From NCBI RefSeq assembly GCF_000204055.1, contig NW_006768791.1, positions 528,415 through 592,414 of the forward strand: a DNA stretch of 64,000 nucleotides, given 5' to 3'. The notes beneath the pieces were generated by a model. The model did not search any database. It was not told the origin of the DNA and was given only the letters and a program-made list of their open reading frames with translations. A program made the position numbers and the translations under genes. Below are positions 47,891 to 58,083 of the stretch, one piece after another. This DNA is from Melampsora larici-populina 98AG31. Taxonomy: Eukaryota; Basidiomycota; Pucciniomycetes; Pucciniales; Melampsoraceae. Each line of letters opens with the position of its first letter. Position 1 is the stretch's first letter.

Positions 47891-49810
47891 TTAAGCGTGT
47901 TTTTTAGATGGCATGACTTTGATTTCACAGTCATCCTCAGAATCTGAAACCACAATACCATTCAAACAAAGCTTTGATTCTTCAAGTTCAACTAGATGAT
48001 GATAGAACCGCCGTGCACACTCCATCAAGGCCCAGCCAGTGCCAAATGGTATCCCCCAATGTTCCATATTGCGCGTGTCATATGACCCTGGAAATAAGAA
48101 AGGATAAAAATTACAAATCCCGTGGTCTTCAAATGCCTCAATAACCAGATCCTTCTCGTCTTCAGGAACATCAGTGAATAACACAAAGTTGTGAATAGTT
48201 GAAAAATGCGCAAGTCTCTTGGTCTTGTGGCAATCTACCTCGAAATCCATATCCTGCATCTCAGCGTATCCCCAGGGAGCATCAGATGCTTTGGATACAG
48301 GTAGGTCTTTCGCCGTCTTGGAACGCTTAGCCGACATGATTGGCGTGGTAGTCACTAGTTCTCGCTTGATAGACTCCCACTTGAAGCTGGGTTCCTTGGG
48401 TGGGTTATCCTTTGTGACACCATTGGTTCCTTTGGCCTTGAGTGTTTACAATAATCACCATCATGTCAACCAAAGAATTAAGAAACACGACAAACTGGCG
48501 AAAAAGACTTACTAAAACTTTTGCCCACTTGACCATGTGCTCAAAGGACAAGATCATGATCCGAGTCGGTTGAAGCTTATGGACTAGGCAATAACCTTCT
48601 TTGCAGGTGTTTCCAAGTGCCTTATGATGAGCAATCAAATCGGTCAAGATTTTTTTTTGTTTGGGAACTGGGTCTGAATGATCAAGCTTGTCTTGCAAAG
48701 TGGTTCGGCCTTGATAAACTACGTTTCAAGCTGCCAAAACAGCATGAGCCAAAGACCGTTTCTAATCACAAAAAGGGAATTGAAGACTGTCAATGTTCAG
48801 CCGATTAGGGAAAGAATCAGCCAACTAATCTTACCCTGATTTCTTTCTGAACTGCTTTGGAAGGATTTTCCATTGTCAACGTGATTCCTTTTTCTGCGGT
48901 AGCATTTTTCTCCACCGCGGCAAAAAAAGGTTCCAAGTCTTTATCTTCCTCAGGCTGGAATTCTTTACCCTTGCCATAAGTAGGGTGCTGGGAGATGTAA
49001 AGGCAAAGTGAGAGCTGCTTGTTGGCGTCGGCAGTTTGGAAGAGGGTGGACATGCCGCCAGAGCTGTTGTTGGTTATCTTGTCTGCAATTGTGAACAAGT
49101 GAGATTTGAGATTGGCAATGGAACAATTGGTGACGTCGATGTGTTGCTTCGTTACGGGGAACTTGTGTGGAATCCATTGGGCTTTGTGGTTCGCCTTGAC
49201 AGGGCCCTTGCTTGCTTCCGGAGTGTACAGACCAAAAGTGATCAAAAAATCATACACCTTCTGAATTACAACTTTGGGTTCAGCAACTAGGACAGACCAA
49301 TTGAAGTCAGTACAGTGAATCAAAAGATCCATATGGTCAGTGTCACTTACCAGGTTCAATGAAAGGAGTTGGTCCTCTGACGGGGGCTCCTTCTTTGTCC
49401 GGAGAAGAGTGTCTGTAATCAAAAGCAACCGGTGTACTGGAACCTTCATATCCCTCGTTGGCCAAATATTGCTTGGCCATCTTCACAAATTCAGAATTGG
49501 ACCTGAAACACCAAGATCAAAATCAGCAATTTTAGTTCCCTTGGATTTTGGATTAGAAAACGCACTGGCTACTGATTTTGGAAAGGTTAGACATATCTAA
49601 GACGTACTCAAAGATGAAGGATAAAATTTGGACGCTGCAAAACAGGGGGATGAATGTGAAATATTCAAGAGACAATGGGGAATGATCGAAAGAGTCTGAG
49701 TTGATTGAAGAAACTGTGGATATGGGTGTGCCAGATAATTGACGAGATTGAGCGCGGCTGGAGATTGATCGTTGAGGGCTTCCCCATCGGGCCATCAAGG
49801 GTCCCCTCAT
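47891..49810 (-). CDS. Passenger gene inside the Tc1/mariner-type element, unknown protein, 509 aa
   Basis: Five exons on the minus strand: 49810-49608, 49502-49351, 49289-48835, 48686-48513, 48436-47891. Phases 2, 1, 0, 0 are consistent and the frame is free of stops. Segments include FVKMAKQYLANEGYEG, VIQKVYDFLITFGLYTPE, LPFFAAVEKN-like acidic/aromatic stretches, FEHMVKWAKVL and a C-terminal part with WGIPFGTGWALMECARRFYH ending in a Lys-rich tail. No signal peptide, membrane segment or known catalytic motif was recognised. The third acceptor (exon 4) is the weakest. The gene is better preserved than the transposase beside it, so it may be maintained or recently acquired. No function is proposed. 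Confidence 0.6.
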
Positions 49811-50032
49811 CAGAGATTGGAGATGTTGTACAATGCAAAGGACTCGAGGTTTGTGAAATTTCTTGAGAATTGAGGTTCGTGACCGTTGTTGAGATTTGAG
49901 AAGGCGGGATCTGGACAGGATCTGATTGTTAATGCTGATCCTGGTGGTTTGAAGCTCGTCTGACTACATGGTGCATGGACCATCAGGTTTTTTTGAAAAT
50001 TGAACATTTCATTCTTTATGGAATTTACTGTA

Positions 50033-50917
50033 ATATAGATAATCAACTCCAAAGGCTTCAAAAGAGAAAGGTTAGACATTTTAATCTGATCATTGAAGCA
50101 AGTTTCTAATCACCAATTTACTCTTTGAACATCGGCATCATCAATGCCATTCTGGGTTGAATGCAGTTGACCAGTATAAGTGATACCACAAAGGAATTTT
50201 CCATTCAAGCTGTGATAGTCAGCAGTGGAGAGGTCATAGCAATGAAGACAGTATAATCTATAACAAAGTATCAGTACCATTACCCAGAAATAAGACAGAA
50301 TTATCAGAAACATGGGGTACTACTACCACAGGTTCATTTAGTCCTCACAACCAAAGGGGGGCAGTGAAGCTGGCAGCAACCCCCAAAATTTAAGCTAGCC
50401 AATTATAGCCACATAAATATCAGCTGGGACAGTGAAAGAAACATCTTGAAGGCTAAATTTGATACAAATAGGCCAAAATCAATCATAAGAGAATCCAGTG
50501 TTGTAATAAACTTTTCCCCTATAAGTATTGAGGTTGAAATAAATGCAGTACATGGCCATAATTAATTGGATCCTGGTCCAAAATGTGAAAACAGAGTGTA
50601 CATAAGATCAGCTTATTGCCTTGCAGAACAATGAGTTTCAAGCAATAACTATTCATATAAAGATATGTATTGGGGGGTTTGAATAATTTTATTGACCAAT
50701 ACTTCAATGGGCCTACAGAGTTTCAAGGGGTGATATTTGGACAATATTTAGATCAATAAAGTAAGAATCAAGTTGTAGAATCGTCACCTCCTCCATCTGA
50801 TGTGGTGATCTTATCACGTTTAACAACTGAAGCGTGTCATCAATGATTTACTATTCGAAAAATCACAATCTTCAATTTTCATTCATTGGTATCGACTTCA
50901 ATGAAAATTTCACTCAC
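50033..50917. other. AT-rich region right of the Tc1/mariner-type element
   Basis: No gene supported. Short ORFs only, without domains; no tRNA or further terminal repeat recognised. Confidence 0.45.
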
Positions 50918-51739
50918 TACCACTCTTGTTGACCGGGGTCCTCAGACTCTTCAGGTGAGGCCTGGCTTGGTGAAGCTTGGTGGAAGTTTGGATTCGCTTT
51001 AGTAGCATCACATCTGACCCAAGCCAAATAGTGTCCTAGTAGATATATATCATACATCAGCATCATTAGAGACATACAAAAAGACTGAAAACAGACAAAC
51101 CTCTATCGGCGGATATTCCTTCACAAGTCACGATTCCACCGAGTTCATCTGTCACATTTGCTCCAACGTCTTTGATCAGATCGGAATCAACCAGGCTGTG
51201 CAAAAGCGCACGCTTCTCTTTCTAAGCGCCCCTTCATCTTCATCCAGATCCATGTCAGATGGTTGCGTAGCTCGACTTGAAGTACTAGGCTCTTCGGTGG
51301 CTGGTGCGGTGCTCGAATGAAGACTAGCCGATTGTATCCCTTTAGCAGCTTCTTCCTTTGTAATTATCTTCCTCTCCTTCTTATTCTTGATACGTTCTCC
51401 TCGATCTTTCTCCACAGTTGTTTGATCTTACCAACCGCTGGTCCAATTTTGGCTCTCAAGTCGTCCGTCAATAAGTCAGTGAGATTCAAGTTGAATGGAT
51501 AATTTACTTTCTCGTATGATTCTCGTCTGCATTCCAATATCATGTCTGCAAAAGAATCGAACCATGAACAGCCAAGTATCTAAGATACATTCATAACAGA
51601 TCATCAGATTAAGAGAAAAACGATGGATCCACGTATTGTAAGGGACGTACGATGGACCAGGTAAGCGAGAAGGTTTTCAGCTCTTCATGTACAAGTGAGG
51701 CCGGAAAAGATACGACACCAGTTTACTCCGCTGGCCCCG
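50918..51739 (-). pseudogene. Ubp6/USP14-like deubiquitinase, C-terminal fragment with frame breaks
   Basis: On the minus strand the pieces line up with the C-terminal half of the proteasome-associated ubiquitin protease: YEKVNYPFNLNLTDLLTDDL and KIGPA, a Lys/Arg-rich stretch, LVDSDLIKDVGANV, then GISADRGHYLAWVR containing the catalytic His. Introns are visible (for example acceptor before 51545, and donor after ISADR). Two frame changes, near 51.42 and 51.21 kb, break the frame. The N-terminal ubiquitin-like domain and the catalytic Cys box should lie to the right but are lost in or beyond the N gap. Assembly error near the gap is an alternative to a true pseudogene. Confidence 0.65.
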
Positions 51740-51839
51740 NNNNNNNNNNNNNNNNNNNNNNNNNNNNNNNNNNNNNNNNNNNNNNNNNNNNNNNNNNNNN
51801 NNNNNNNNNNNNNNNNNNNNNNNNNNNNNNNNNNNNNNN
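51740..51839. other. Assembly gap, 100 N
   Basis: Exactly 100 N, a conventional size for a gap of unknown length. It separates two truncated genes, so missing sequence here may explain both truncations. Confidence 0.99.
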
Positions 51840-51845
51840 GATTGA

Positions 51846-52320
51846 TTGGTTGATCATGCTATGTTTTCCCTACAAAGCGAAGGTTTCACCCCAGGTACTC
51901 AAGGTGTCGAAGCTTTAGAAGAGTTTGTGCAGAAACTCCGGGCGAACAATCCTCAAGCTGTATATCTAGTTGATCCAGTCATGGGGGTCAGTGTAATTTT
52001 CCATCTCACACCTCCATTGTTCGGTTCATAATGTGTCCCTCTTTGTTGATGTCAAATAGGACAGCGGCAAGCTCTGTGTCGATTCCGAGGTACCGATGCA
52101 CTATAAATCTTTACTGAGAACAGCCACCCTCGCGACTCCGAATGATTTTGAAGCCGAGCTTCTCACCGGCATTCGTCCTGCAAACATAGCCAGCCTTTCA
52201 GACTGTATTCGTGCCCTCACTTGTACATACATGCTGGCCCTGGGCCGATCGATCTCAGAATTCACAAAAGCTTGGCAACTCTGCCCGCACTCGAGCAAGT
52301 TGGCGGGGACTTTATGACAA
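51846..52320 (+). pseudogene. Pyridoxal kinase-like, middle/C-terminal fragment
   Basis: After the N gap the frame reads FVQKLRANNPQAVYLVDPVMG, an intron (51987-52059), then DSGKLCVDSEVP and LATPNDFEAELLTGI. These are the DPVMGD and TPN-x-FE-x-E-x-LTG motifs of pyridoxal kinases, which phosphorylate B6 vitamers to make PLP. The N-terminal part is missing. Past about 52220 the frame no longer follows the family, with an alternative frame closing near 52370, just before a transposon-like element. So it is partial at one end (gap) and degenerate at the other. Confidence 0.7.
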
Positions 52321-52393
52321 GTTCTTCTGAATCAACTTGGAGGTTGTTCAACTGTATGTAGCATAAGCAAACACTTACGTAATAGGGAGAGGG

Positions 52394-53416
52394 TACACCA
52401 GGGGGTAATGGTCCTCGGCCTCGGCCGGTTCCTGTGACGATTTCAAAGGTTTCGTCACCAGAACCGCCCAGGAAGGTGTGGAACCGGGTTCGCCGAAACC
52501 GTTTCGGACCCCGTTCCACGACCGCTTCTGGAACGAGCTGCATCTCGCAACCGTTTGAGAACGGCTGCAGAGGCGGTGGTGAAGCGGTTTGTTTGACACC
52601 GATTGCGATCGGTGTCAAACTGTCTCTCCAAGCTAAACCGATTCCCAAGTTTTTACTCATGATCAAATCTGAAGTCAAAAAAGATAAAAAACTTGAGATG
52701 GTCGAAAATGAGATTAAGATAGCCATTTGAAGATCAAAACAACTGATTAAAGTGGATGCTAAAGACATCAAACTGATTAAGATCGGTTTGAAATAATGAG
52801 TTGAATGGAATTGGTTTGTAAATGATAAGATGGAGATTGATAAACATAAACTTCCTTCAAGGTTAAAGAAACAAACACCTAAGAGTTCAAGATAAAAATA
52901 TAAGAGATGATGATGATGAGGCGGATGTTGTTTTCTAAAGTTAACGATCAAAAGATAAAGTGTAAATGAAATCAAAAAACCAAAGCCAAGTGAAGCGATT
53001 GATTTCCTTGAAGACTTAAAAACCAAGAACAAAGTCAAGAAAGTTGAAAGAAACAAATGGAAGTACGATTCGAAAGCATCATGGTGTGAGATACGGGGTT
53101 TCTTATTGTGGTTGGTATAGTGCAGAGGTGAAAGACTGGGCTTTGCCCCGTGTTTGATCAGTTTTGAGCCTGTGTTCAAGCCCCACTGCCTGATTCCCTT
53201 TTTGCAAACTCTACGCCGTAACTCGGAACGTTCCACGGACCGTGTTCGAGGGGTCACCGAGGCGGTTTGCTTGCACCGCCAAAAACGGTGATGGGAACCG
53301 CATTCTTGCGGTCCCATCTGAAATCGATCCAGAAACGTCGCAAGTAGTTTAAAAACGTGACGGCAAGAAAACGGTTTCAAAAACCGTTTTCTTGCCGTAG
53401 GTTTACCCCCTGGTGT
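52394..53416. mobile_element. TIR element, about 1.02 kb, with an AT-rich foreign-looking core
   Basis: Inverted ends TACACCAGGGGGTAA (52394-52408) and complement (53402-53416) delimit the element; the outermost TA may be the target duplicate. The outer 200-280 bp on each side are GC-rich and full of AAACGG/CCGTTT-type motifs. The core (about 52640-53130) is AT-rich and, on the minus strand, open with several strongly hydrophobic segments (for example FGFLISFTLYLLIVNF). The base composition jump suggests a captured fragment of a membrane-protein gene. The 399-codon frame across the whole element is not taken as a gene because it also runs through the terminal repeats. Confidence 0.55.
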
Positions 53417-53620
53417 AAAGGGTAAATTTTGGAAAATCAAAAGAAATCTGAATGATGACACAAGCGGAGGTGGGGCAAATACAAAGGGGTAGACTCATCT
53501 ATAAATATTCAGCCCTTTGCCACAACTCCTCAAAAGTTATTTCAAAACAAAACAAAACGTTGTCCTCGAATTCTTGGTCTGATAATCGAAATCCTAGATA
53601 CCCGACTATTGCTTTACATC

Positions 53621-55571
53621 ATGACCAGTCCTAAACAATCTGCTTTATTACCTCTTAGTCCATTAACACGAGCTATACATGGAGAAGAAGAAGAAGAATT
53701 ATTATTAGAGCATAGTCATAATTCATTTGGTCGTTCGATCGGACCTGATATCTCAGTCTCTACCAATTTTAAATCTAAACCTCCAAGTGATTTATTAGCT
53801 ATTGTGAATCGGTTAGGAGAAAATCGATCTCGTCATAGTTCTACTCCTAATTCTCCACTTGTTCGATTCGAAGATGAACTCGGAAAAGTTGTGAAACATG
53901 ATATCAACTTACATAGTTATAAGAGGTTTGAGATTTCGTTTTCTTTTCCTTCGAGAGACAAAGAGAGAGACTGATCGAGAGCTTTGGTTTAAGGTATTCT
54001 CAACCTACTTTGGCGAAAGCGGAAAGCGTTTTATCAGGACTTTTGGTAAGTAAACAAACAAAGTTCAATAGATTTGGTAAAGCCGATTGCACTTGGAGCC
54101 ACTTCTGATACAATCATCTTTATCTTACTTTCATATTTAGAATGGCGATGTCTTAGTTTACTCCTCCGGTCTATCTGCTGCCTTTGCTGCTCTTCTTCAT
54201 GTTCAACCTGACGTGATTGCGATTCGAGATGGTTATCACGGTTGTCATGATGTAAGTCATATCTTTCGACTTATCTTTGCGTTTTTTGGCCTACATACTG
54301 ATTGAATCGTAAACTTTTATACTAGACTATCAAACGATACTGTCAACTCAGAGGCATGAATGAACGCAACTCGGTTGAAGTGAAAGTGATCGATTTGGAT
54401 GATGCTTATCCTCCAAGCTCGACTGGCTTGAAAGTTTTAGTGTGGCTTGAGACACCAGTGAATCCGACAGGAGAATGTAGAGATATCAATTCTTGTAAGA
54501 CCATTCGATTCGATCAACCTTGTCGGATAGTACCCACAAAAAACTGACTTATGGCTCTATGTTTTGATATCATAGATGCGCACAAGGTCAGGGAGTGCGC
54601 CTTAGGCTCAGAGCTCCTCGTGGACTCCACTTTCGCTCCACCACCACTCTCTAACCCATTTGCATTCGGCGCGGACATCGTCTTACATAGCGGATCGAAG
54701 TATATTGGTGGTCATTCAGACGCTCTCCTTGGACTTCTAGTGGTGCAAAAATCTAAAACCGGTCGATGGGGACAATTATGGCAAGATCGAACCAAGTTAG
54801 GATTATTACCTGGTTCATTAGAAACCTGGCTATTGATCCGATCACTTAAAACACTACAAATCAGAGTCGTACATCAATCAGATACAGCCACCAGATTAGC
54901 GATTTGGTTAAATTCACTTACCGAACGTGATTATCGTTCAAATATCGATCAAGATGAAAAACGTAGACTTGTACAAAGAGTCTGGCATTCTAGTTTTCAA
55001 GATGCTGGGAAATGGGTTGGATTTGATTCTAAAACTAATGAACCTAGACAAATGATGGGTGGGGGTTCTCCTTGTTTTGCTTTTATGCTCGAAAGACCAA
55101 TCTTTGCTAAATGGTTACCTCATCTTACTAAAATCTTCGTGGTAAATTTTTAATTCTTAATGTTCATCTGATTGTGATTCTTTTTTAGACAAATCATACT
55201 GATATGTCGAATTATGTGTGATGATCTTTTTTCAGCCGGCTACTTCTTTTGGTGGAGTCGAATCCTTGATTCAACAACAGGCTACAGCTGATCCAACTTG
55301 CGATCCAAGAATAGGTGAGCTGAAAATCCTCAAAATCTCAAGAATGATTTCGATTATGTCACTTTAAATCACTAATTTATTCCGTTGCCCTCATTAGTTC
55401 GTCTCAGTATTGGCTTAGAAGACTTTCATGACCTTAAAAATGATTTAATTCAAGCTTTCGATCGGGTGATCCGAGTAAATCTTTCTTTGATTGTTTGCCA
55501 GAAAGCTTAGATATGAAAGCTAATGATACATTCTAATATTTTATCAGTACGAACGTCATAGTAAACTTTAA
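53621..55571 (+). CDS. PLP-dependent trans-sulfuration enzyme (cystathionine gamma-synthase/beta-lyase family)
   Basis: Eight exons (53621-53925, 53994-54045, 54141-54251, 54326-54494, 54576-55141, 55236-55314, 55398-55474, 55548-55571) keep phase and give 460 aa. If the last splice is not used, the frame ends at 55510. Family motifs in order: SYKRYSQPT, YSSGLSAAFAALLHV, DGYHGCHD, WLETPVNPTGE, LLVDSTFAPP, and HSGSKYIGGHSDALLG with the Schiff-base Lys, then SLETWLLIRSLKTLQ and PATSFGGVESLI near the end. These enzymes interconvert cysteine, homocysteine and cystathionine. Which reaction this member performs cannot be decided from motifs. It resembles the fungal members that are shorter than the 600-aa-class cystathionine gamma-synthases. 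The neighbouring pyridoxal kinase fragment would concern its cofactor, but that gene is broken. Confidence 0.9.
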
Positions 55572-56430
55572 AAGGCTTCCCTTTTTACGATCTCCTTCCT
55601 TTGTATTGAATACCAAAACACAAACTACGAAGATACGACAAACCCTCACGAAAAATCTGGAAATGCTTTTTTTATCAATCAATCACTCGTGAATGAGACT
55701 ATGAAATTCGTATGATCTCTGTAACTGGAAAGAAGTTTGCAGAACATTATGTTGAATATTATTTAGTTTGTTTCTTTTTTGATTGTGTTCTGATTTACTA
55801 TTATAAAAGTCTCAAAAAATCTTCTTGCAACAGTGTCTCGCAATGTGCTATTGTTTTTTAAAAGTTTTTCATGTCTTGAATAAATTGCAAAAAAAAGATT
55901 ATTGGTTTTGTGGACTTTGATAATTTTTATAAGGTCTTGGTAGTATTTGGGGGTTGAGGATTTTGCTTGGGAGCAGATTCAGGTGATGGGCGCGGATTTT
56001 TCAACATCTGCCGCACCGGTGCGAAGAAATTTAACCAGAACTGACGTGGGCAAAAGCCCGTCGCTACCACGGTTGCGACAGTTTGTCGCTGCATTGGCCC
56101 CGATTCGTTACATGTGTATATTTGGCATGCGACACCGGGTTTTGCGCTGCGACAAGGGCTTCGGGTATGCGACATCAGTCAATCGCATCACTCTGAACCA
56201 AATTCATCAATCAATTTATTCTGTTTTGTCATTGCAACATCTTAAATCAAGAAGTTACATCGCAAACATTCAATCACCTTTTGATGTAAATCACATTATC
56301 CATGTTCAAGTCAATACATGAGTCAAGGACCTGAATACGTGAGGGTGAGGCCAGTCCGCAAAGTATGGAAATGTAAGAATGTGTATCTTCTAGGTCGAGA
56401 ACCCTTGGGCTTGGATGCCCTTTAAGTACA
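55572..56430. other. Intergenic region after the trans-sulfuration gene
   Basis: AT-rich 3' flank, then from about 55950 a more GC-balanced stretch with GCGACA-type repeats and an ORF of 124 codons that has no recognisable features. Not called as a gene. Confidence 0.45.
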
Positions 56431-56565
56431 TACAGTCGTTTTCAAAAAGAATGAAATCGAGGCGCTTCAAAAACTGAGAGGTGGACCGTGCGCCACCTGT
56501 GAAAGGTGTCAAATTTGCATACAAAAATGCTGTTGTCAAAGGTCAACCACGGCTCATTGTAAAAT

Positions 56566-56660
56566 GACTGTGGCACAGTTGGTTGAGCGCGCCCGCGGGC
56601 CGTTCCGCTTGGTCGTACATCTCTCGAGGTGACTCTCTTTTTTGAGTTTGAGCCGGACTG
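56566..56660 (+). other. tRNA-like segment in non-autonomous element copy 2
   Basis: TGGCACAGTTGG (56571-56582) fits the A box; GAGTTTGAGCC (56644-56654) is a weaker B box at long spacing, which would need a long variable arm. The strong GCGCGCCCGCGGGCC hairpin lies between. No clean cloverleaf. Confidence 0.4.
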
Positions 56661-56824
56661 GCTTGCCTTTTTCTCATCACGCATTTTGACAAGTTTTTGT
56701 TATTCAATCTGCTCGTCATCGTAAAACAAAACAATTGACTTGCTTAACTATCATTGTTTGCTTTGTATAATTCTTTTCGCTCTATCAGTACGTCAAGACA
56801 AAAATAATGGCATTTAAAAGAGGC

Positions 56825-56890
56825 ACACCGAGTCAAACACAAGACCGCCAGCGACATACCATGCCATCTTACCACTGCGCCACCAAAGAA
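56825..56890 (-). other. tRNA-like segment, minus strand, in non-autonomous element copy 2
   Basis: On the minus strand GTGGCGCAGTGGTAAGATGG (A box 56882-56872) is followed at normal tRNA spacing by TGTTTGACTC (B box, 56839-56830), then a T4 stretch a little further on. The anticodon arm was not resolved. Confidence 0.5.
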
Positions 56891-57297
56891 TGAGGTGTTG
56901 TGGCTGGAAATCCTACTCAATACCGTAAAATGCTCAATCTGGTATGTAAGCTGGGTACCTTTCACAGGTGGTGCACGGTCCACCTCTCAGTTTTTGAAGG
57001 GCCTTGATTTCATTCTTTTTGAAAACGACTGTACCTTTATTGAAACGCAGGCATAGGCACAGATGCGTATAATGGCTGAATCTTTGGTCTGTTGGGCCCT
57101 TTTCTCAATATGTATTTTATTGGATAATATGGTCTTATTGTGTACAGTAGGTACAAACATCAAACTCGAGTAATCACGTCAATGGTGATGTCTGCCTTCT
57201 GCAAAAAAGGTATCTGACTCTGCTTCTTACAATGAAGTATGAATGAATGAGTGGTTTGTGCAAAAATCGATCTGCAATTCAATAAAAAAGAATAATA

Positions 57298-57838
57298 TCA
57301 AGAAAGGACAGGACGGTTTTTTGTCCGAATGATACAAGAGATGACAACACTGTTGTAAAACTGCAAATAAGCTTCAAATAATTTAATGATATCATAATAG
57401 AATTTGAGTTCGGCCTCATAATGGTATTTCAACCAGTTGAAGGAGATGTAGGAGGAGCATTTGCCCATACTGTTTGAGTACTTGAACGCCTCAGTCAACA
57501 ATTGTAAGGCCCATGTTCTGGAGGACATGAATGTTGGGTTCTCACCATATCAACATCAAATCCTGGAAACACACTAAGTCCTTGACCAAGCCTGTCCAAA
57601 ATCAAAGATACTTGAAGTTGAGTGACTGGTGCAGTGAAAAATCCAGAAGTAACCAATGGTCCTGAAAGAATAGATTGTAGACCACGAAAAGTGTTGTGCA
57701 ACAATCCAGGATCCACTTATTTAAGTGTGTGACTAAAAAGAGAAGGGATTGAGAGATTACCCCAAGCCTGTAACGGTAATCTGTAGTCCATTACTGAGGG
57801 TGGACAAGTAATCCCGTGAGGTGAAAAGTCCAAACAAG
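57298..57838 (-). pseudogene. Possible remnant of a small secreted-protein gene
   Basis: Minus-strand pieces look like consecutive exons: a hydrophobic LLSSILALALFGLF stretch near 57830, LLHNTFRGLQSILSGPLVTSG near 57690, and LTEAFKYSNSMGKCSSY with an aromatic-rich tail near 57490. No start codon lies in frame before the first piece, and the last junction would need a 28-nt intron. I read it as a decayed gene; the grouping of the pieces is a guess. Confidence 0.3.
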
Positions 57839-58083
57839 GCCAGGGCCAGAATACTAGAGAGGAGTGGCTTAGAGTTTCAAGCACGAGAAAAAAAAATCCT
57901 CTTCTCTAGACATTCCATCCCTTCCCTTTTCCTTCACCTCATCGGAAACTCGTCTGTCTTTTTATTTTCTTGATCACTCAGCATGTAGCATTCAAAAATA
58001 AAAACTTTTTGCGTTACAATTTTCTCTCTAGACAATCTCTAAAACTCTTACTCTCCCACATCCTCACCAATTTATCATTCTGA

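Larger units (their letters stand above)
44061..50030. mobile_element. Tc1/mariner-type element, 5.97 kb, with passenger gene
   Basis: The ends are inverted for at least 55 bp (CAGTAAATTCCATAAAGAAT outermost on both sides) and flanked by TA (44059-44060 and 50031-50032), the target of Tc1/mariner transposons. The left part holds a decayed DDE transposase on the plus strand. The right part holds a five-exon gene on the minus strand. A separate foldback element (46218-47444) is inserted between them. At almost 6 kb it is several times longer than a standard Tc1/mariner element (1.3-2.5 kb). Two 0.6-kb elements in the window share its ends. Confidence 0.85.
56433..57031. mobile_element. Non-autonomous Tc1/mariner-type element with tRNA-like segments, copy 2
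   Basis: A 599-bp relative of the element at 28.7 kb: inverted ends CAGTCGTTTTCAAAAAGAAT and complement, a shared inner motif GGACCGTGCGCCACCTGTGA, and TA on both sides (56431-56432, 57032-57033). It codes for no protein and carries two convergent tRNA-like segments in the same arrangement as copy 1, although the internal sequence has diverged considerably. Confidence 0.85.

Noticed and set aside
52262..53461. 399-codon open frame on the minus strand as a membrane-protein gene
   Set aside because: It runs through both terminal inverted repeats of the TIR element and through GC-rich repeat motifs, so the full frame cannot be a gene; only the core may be a captured exon.
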